Assembly (NCBI RefSeq): GCF_014851915.1
Contig: NZ_JACVAP010000001.1
Coordinates: forward strand, 310,001 to 374,000
From: Xanthomonas sp. XNM01
Lineage (GTDB): Bacteria; Pseudomonadota; Gammaproteobacteria; Xanthomonadales; Xanthomonadaceae
Direction: 5' to 3'
Length of the DNA stretch: 64,000 nt
The translations under genes were made by a program, and so were the position numbers. Positions 60,186 through 64,000 of this stretch are shown in pieces; within the stretch, counting starts at the first letter, position 1; each line of letters begins with the position of its first letter. Under the pieces are notes generated by a model. The model searched no databases and was not told where the DNA came from. It worked only from the letters and a program-made list of their open reading frames with translations.

Positions 60186-61165
60186 GCCAGGCGCGTGGCG
60201 ATGTCGGCGCGCAGCGCCTGCAGATCCTTGTCGAACGCGGCGATGCCGTCGCGCAGCTTTTCGGTGGCCATCGCGTCGGCCGCCAGATCGGCGGCGAACG
60301 AGGCCTCGGTCACCGGCGCGATGGTGCGCTGCTCGCGCGCCACCGGCGCCAGCTTCCGTTCGACGGTGCCGCTGTCGGCATCGAGCTGCTCGAGCAGGTC
60401 CGGCGAGATGGTCAGGCGGTCGCAGCCGGCCAGGGCCAGCACCTGCTCGGTCGAGCGGAACGAGGCGCCCATCACCACCGTGGCCGCACCGCGGCGCTTG
60501 AACTCGTCGTAGACGCCGCGCACGAACACCACGCCCGGATCCTCGTCGATGCTCGCCGGCACCTGGCCCTGGGCCTTGTACCAGTCCAAGATGCGGCCGA
60601 CGAACGGCGAGATCAGGAACGCGCCGGCCTCGGCGCAGGCGATGGCCTGGCTCTGGTTGAAGATCAGGGTCAGGTTGCAGTCGATGCCCTCGGCCTGCAG
60701 CGCCCGCGCGGCCTCGACGCCCTCCCAGGTCGCGGCGATCTTGATCAGCACGCGGTCCTTCGGGACCCCGCGCTCGGCATACATGGCGATGAACTTGTGC
60801 GCCTTGGCGACGGTGGCGGCGGTGTCGTGGGCCAGGTCGGCATCGACCTCGGTCGAGATCCGGCCCGGGATCAGCGCGCTCAGGCGCGCGCCCACGCCCA
60901 CGGTCAGGCGGTCGGCCACTTCGTCGACCACGGCCTTGTCCGCCTGCGGCCGGGTCCGGGCCCAGGCCAGCTCCTGGTCGATCAGGTCGGCGTAGACCGG
61001 CAGGTCCAGCGCCTTCTTCACCAGGGTCGGATTGGTCGTGCAGTCCACCGGCTTCAGGCGCCGGATCGCGTCGTAGTCGCCGGTATCGGCCACCACGACC
61101 GACAGGTCGCGCAGTTGCTGGAGCTTGGAAGCGGTGGAGGCGGCGGTCATCGTGGTCGGGTCCAT
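60182..61165 (-). CDS. tal: Transaldolase
   Basis: Pentose phosphate pathway transaldolase (sedoheptulose-7-phosphate + glyceraldehyde-3-phosphate to erythrose-4-phosphate + fructose-6-phosphate), 327 residues, the large TalB-like class. Blocks are [39 protein letters not shown], the Schiff-base lysine in [39 protein letters not shown] and [13 protein letters not shown]. The first 11 residues ([11 protein letters not shown]) are dispensable; an ATG at 61150 is the alternative. It is divergent from pyk, with 211 bases between, so both central-carbon genes share a promoter region. Confidence 0.96.
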   Translation of the reverse strand: MDPTTMTAASTASKLQQLRDLSVVVADTGDYDAIRRLKPVDCTTNPTLVKKALDLPVYADLIDQELAWARTRPQADKAVVDEVADRLTVGVGARLSALIPGRISTEVDADLAHDTAATVAKAHKFIAMYAERGVPKDRVLIKIAATWEGVEAARALQAEGIDCNLTLIFNQSQAIACAEAGAFLISPFVGRILDWYKAQGQVPASIDEDPGVVFVRGVYDEFKRRGAATVVMGASFRSTEQVLALAGCDRLTISPDLLEQLDADSGTVERKLAPVAREQRTIAPVTEASFAADLAADAMATEKLRDGIAAFDKDLQALRADIATRLA

Positions 61166-61376
61166 GGCGTTGGGTGGGCCGCCATCCTACCGCGCGCGTT
61201 GTGCCTTGGCCGTACACCGTGGCGGCGATGCTGCGCGTGATCGGCAGGCCGGCCTGTCGCGCGGCCCGCCGGCAGCTGTCTCCATGCTGTCGCGCATGGT
61301 GTCCGGGCGACAATGACAGCGCTGCCGACAGCGCCGCCGGATCATGGTAATTTCACCGGTTTTCCGGGGAGCCCTC

Positions 61377-62843
61377 ATGACCGACCACCTGCGCCGCACC
61401 AAGATCCTTGCCACCCTCGGGCCGGCCACCGACGCACCGGGCGTGCTCGATGCGCTGTTCCGTGCCGGCGTCAACGTGGTCCGCCTGAACTTCTCCCACG
61501 GCGACCCGTCCGGCCAGGCCAAGCGCGCCGCGGACGTCCGTGCCGCCGCGCAGCGGGTCGGCGCCGAGGTCGGCATCCTGGCCGACCTGCCGGGCCCGAA
61601 GATCCGCATCGAGCGTTTCGCCGAGGGCAAGATCAAGCTGAAGGCGGGCGACCGCTTCGACCTGGTCGCCTCGCCCGACGCGCCGGCCGGCGACACCACC
61701 CAGGTCGGCGTCAGCTACCTCGGCCTGCCGGGCGACGTGAAGGCCGGCGACGTGCTGCTGCTGGACGATGGCCTGATGCAGCTCAAGGTCGAGGACGTGC
61801 AGGGCGAGCGCATCGTCAACACCGTGCTCAACGACGGCGTGCTGTCCGACCGCAAGGGTCTGAACAAGCAGGGCGGCGGCCTGTCGCTGGGTGCGCTGAC
61901 CGAGCGCGACAAGGAGCTGATCGGCATCGTCGCCAAGATCGGCGTGGACTTCATCGCCGTCTCGTTCTGCCGCAACGCGCAGGACATGAACGACGCCCGC
62001 GAGATCGCCCGTTCGCACGGCTGCGATGCCGCGCTGGTGTCCAAGATCGAACGCACCGAGGCGATCGACAACCTGGTCGAGATCGTCGAGGCCTCCGACG
62101 TGGTCATGGTCGCCCGTGGCGACCTGGGCGTGGAGATCGGCGACGCCGAGCTGCCGGGCCTGCAGAAGAAGATCATTCGCGAGTCGCTGGCGCAGAACAA
62201 GGTGGTGATCACCGCCACCCAGATGCTGCAGTCGATGGTCGAAAGCCCGATCCCGACGCGCGCCGAGGTGCTGGACGTGGCCAACTCGGTCATCGACGGC
62301 ACCGACGCGGTGATGCTGTCGGCCGAGACGGCAGCCGGCGCGTATCCGGTCAAGGCGGTCGAGGCGATGGCCCGCATCTGCCTGGGCGCCGAGCGCCAGT
62401 TCCAGACCGACACCGACTTCGGCAAGGCCGCCCGTGGGCTGGAGCGCGCCGACCAGGCGATCGCGATGGGCACCATGTTCCTGTCCCAGCACATCGGCGT
62501 GCGCGCGATCGTGGCGATGACCGAGTCCGGTGGCACCGCCCGTTACCTGTCGCGGTTCCGCGCCAAGGCACCGATCTACGCGATCACCCGCCACGACGGC
62601 GCGCGCCGACAGATGGCCCTGATGCGCGACGTGTTCCCGATCAACTTCGACAGCCGCGGCCTGACCCCGCGCGAAGCCGCCCGCGGCAGTATCCGGGTGC
62701 TGGTCGATGCCGGTATGCTGTCCGGCGGCGATCGTGTCGTGTTCACCAGCGGCGAGCACATGGAGACGCACGGCGCCACCAACACGCTGCGCCTGCTCGA
62801 GGTGGGCCCCGACGGACGCGCGTCCGGCCTGGGCGAGCTCTGA
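61377..62843 (+). CDS. pyk: Pyruvate kinase
   Basis: Glycolytic enzyme (phosphoenolpyruvate + ADP to pyruvate + ATP), 488 residues, type II-like length. The ATG at 61377 has GGGGA eight bases upstream and gives the family N-terminus RRTKILATLGPATD. Catalytic blocks are VRLNFSHGDPSGQ, LADLPGPKIRIERFAEGKI, DFIAVSFCRNAQDMND, VSKIERTEAIDNLVEIVEAS and VMVARGDLGVEIG. The active-site loop VITATQMLQSMVESPIPTRA and EVLDVANSVIDGTDAVMLS are complete. The C-terminal domain (LSQHIGVRAIVAMTESGGTA) is regulatory. It is a solid housekeeping call. Confidence 0.97.
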   Translation: MTDHLRRTKILATLGPATDAPGVLDALFRAGVNVVRLNFSHGDPSGQAKRAADVRAAAQRVGAEVGILADLPGPKIRIERFAEGKIKLKAGDRFDLVASPDAPAGDTTQVGVSYLGLPGDVKAGDVLLLDDGLMQLKVEDVQGERIVNTVLNDGVLSDRKGLNKQGGGLSLGALTERDKELIGIVAKIGVDFIAVSFCRNAQDMNDAREIARSHGCDAALVSKIERTEAIDNLVEIVEASDVVMVARGDLGVEIGDAELPGLQKKIIRESLAQNKVVITATQMLQSMVESPIPTRAEVLDVANSVIDGTDAVMLSAETAAGAYPVKAVEAMARICLGAERQFQTDTDFGKAARGLERADQAIAMGTMFLSQHIGVRAIVAMTESGGTARYLSRFRAKAPIYAITRHDGARRQMALMRDVFPINFDSRGLTPREAARGSIRVLVDAGMLSGGDRVVFTSGEHMETHGATNTLRLLEVGPDGRASGLGEL

Positions 62844-62903
62844 CGGTCCCGCCGGAGCCCGGATCCACCCGCCGCAGGCCTTGGCCTGCCATGGGATGGA
62901 GCC

Positions 62904-64000
62904 GTGCTCTGGAGTCTGACGGACCAGGAAATTCCGGGGAGTGAGGACCTCCTCCCCGAACGTCCCAACCCGCATTGCCTGGATCGCCTGATCCAGGCAG
63001 CGCCGGTACGCGAACTCATCGCCTGCGAAGACATCCGCGACCAGCGCGGAGTGCTGCTGTGGGCGCGCGGGCAGGCGGTCGATTCCGGCATCCGCGAACG
63101 CCTGATCGCGCGGCGCCTGCTGCGCCCGCTCGAATCCTCCCTGACGTTCCGCGACACGCTCGGCGCGATGGAGGTGCTGGCGTGCGCGCGCCGGGTGCTG
63201 GACGAGCATCCGGCCGTGGCCCGCCTGCTCGGCCCCGATTCCCAGCAGGTGCTGGCGATCCTGGGCCAGGCGCGGCTGCTGAAGGGGCCTGGCATGCTGC
63301 TGACCGCGCTTGCGCAGGAGCGTCCGGCCGCGCTGGCGCACGCCGCACTGGTCGCGATGATCAACATCTGGCTGGCGATCGGCCTGGGACGCGGCGAAGG
63401 CGGGCTGCTCGATGCCGCCGAGTCGGGCCTGATGCACGACCTGGGCGAGTTCTACCTCGCCCCCGAGGTACTGCACCCGCCGGCCGGGCGCATGTCGTTC
63501 GACGCCTGGCGCGCGCTGTCGGTGCATCCGGTGGTCGGCTGCGCACTGGTGCGCGAAGCCGGCGGCGTCTATGACGAGGCGCTGGCGGTGGCCATCCGCG
63601 AGCATCACGAACGGGTCGATGGTTCCGGCTATCCGGCCGCCAGCGGCGCGATCTCGCCGCTCGGCCGGCTGCTGCTGTGCGCTGAGGTGCTGGCCACGCT
63701 GCTGGCCGGCAGCGATCACGTGCTGGTGCGGGCGCGGATCGCGCTGCAGATGATTCCCGGCCAGTTTCCACGCGAGGTGGTCGGCCTGGTCGCTGCGCGG
63801 CTGCGACTGCTGCCCCACGATCCGCCGGGCGAGGTCGATCCCGCAGCGCTGCAGATCACCGTGTCGGACGTCCTGTACCGGCTCGAACGAGTGTCCGCGG
63901 CGGCCGACGCATTGAGTGCCGGCGATCTGGAGCCGTCCGACAGGCAACTGCTCGGGCGTCTGAGCGAACAGGTCGCGCGCTACACCATGGCGATGCACGA
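62904..64000 (+). CDS. HD-GYP domain protein, partial at right edge
   Basis: At least 365 residues from a GTG at 62904 preceded by GGATGGAG; cut by the window end. The metal and catalytic features HDLGEFYLAPEVLHPP and REHHERVDGSGYPAASG are those of the HD-GYP cyclic-di-GMP phosphodiesterase family. The first helices (AHAALVAMINIWLAIGLG) lack the H seen upstream in canonical members, so the enzyme may be inactive. A lead of about 140 residues (RLLRPLESSLTFRDTLGAME) precedes the domain and has no known sensor. It begins 60 bases after pyk. Its role, degradation of c-di-GMP or only binding, is open. Confidence 0.75.
   Translation, partial: MLWSLTDQEIPGSEDLLPERPNPHCLDRLIQAAPVRELIACEDIRDQRGVLLWARGQAVDSGIRERLIARRLLRPLESSLTFRDTLGAMEVLACARRVLDEHPAVARLLGPDSQQVLAILGQARLLKGPGMLLTALAQERPAALAHAALVAMINIWLAIGLGRGEGGLLDAAESGLMHDLGEFYLAPEVLHPPAGRMSFDAWRALSVHPVVGCALVREAGGVYDEALAVAIREHHERVDGSGYPAASGAISPLGRLLLCAEVLATLLAGSDHVLVRARIALQMIPGQFPREVVGLVAARLRLLPHDPPGEVDPAALQITVSDVLYRLERVSAAADALSAGDLEPSDRQLLGRLSEQVARYTMAMH

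Noticed and set aside
61353-63998. Long open frame on the minus strand across pyk and the HD-GYP gene
   Set aside because: Same reason: reverse-strand shadow rich in Gln, His and Arg with no recognisable domains.

Overview
The window is chromosomal DNA of a GC-rich (about 70 % by eye) gammaproteobacterium. I infer the family Xanthomonadaceae/Lysobacteraceae (Luteimonas, Lysobacter, Pseudoxanthomonas or Stenotrophomonas relatives). The reasons are beta-lactamases that read as close relatives of Stenotrophomonas L1 and L2, a YebC starting [12 protein letters not shown], a yebC-ruvC-ruvA-kup-ruvB order, an lptD-surA-pdxA cluster and abundant TonB-dependent receptors. I saw no rRNA, tRNA, CRISPR array, integrase or transposase.

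Layout. 1-7.8 kb: the start of a TonB-dependent siderophore receptor cut by the left edge, with a Fur-box-like site; metY-type sulfhydrylase; an FAD oxidoreductase; the YbaL cation/proton antiporter; and a second TonB receptor with a clear terminator. 8-12.7 kb: the ABC-F ATPase YheS, then a resistance cluster in which ampR is divergent from an L1-like class B3 metallo-beta-lactamase followed 59 bp later by an L2-like class A enzyme. 12.8-16 kb: a beta-barrel porin followed by BetT. 16-21.4 kb: FmdB zinc ribbon, a lipoprotein, a DUF3011 protein, aspS, an Asp/Glu-tailed protein and a GNAT acetyltransferase. 21.8-25.6 kb: exported phosphoesterase, ohr divergent from an AraC regulator, and a small lipase-like hydrolase. 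25.7-33.5 kb: yebC-ruvC-ruvA-kup, a DUF418 membrane protein, a double SMI1/KNR4 protein and ruvB. 33.9-38.5 kb: lptD-surA-pdxA, tightly overlapped. 38.6-39.6 kb: a histone-deacetylase-like hydrolase.

39.7-42.4 kb is an islet that looks lower in GC: a DUF2235 lipase resembling type VI secretion Tle effectors, preceded by two tandemly duplicated lipoproteins that are probably its immunity proteins; one copy has a frameshifted tail. 42.6-46.4 kb: PduO-type cobalamin adenosyltransferase with a membrane protein, and ubiH with a paralogous hydroxylase. 46.6-50.6 kb: an EF-hand protein, an unrecognised HTH-like protein, and a divergent pair of an SMP-30-type lactonase and a Tat-exported Gfo/Idh oxidoreductase. 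51-56.9 kb: rlmM, a deaminase, a frameshifted double-DUF6624 gene near an 11-G run, glnS, a DUF2007 protein and msrA. 57.1-61.2 kb: three overlapping exported proteins of unknown role, a membrane-anchored protein and tal. 61.4-64 kb: pyk and an HD-GYP protein cut by the right edge.

The most notable units are the linked ampR-L1-L2 resistance cluster, the lipase/duplicated-immunity islet, the likely periplasmic sugar dehydrogenase-lactonase pair, and the three-gene exported operon.
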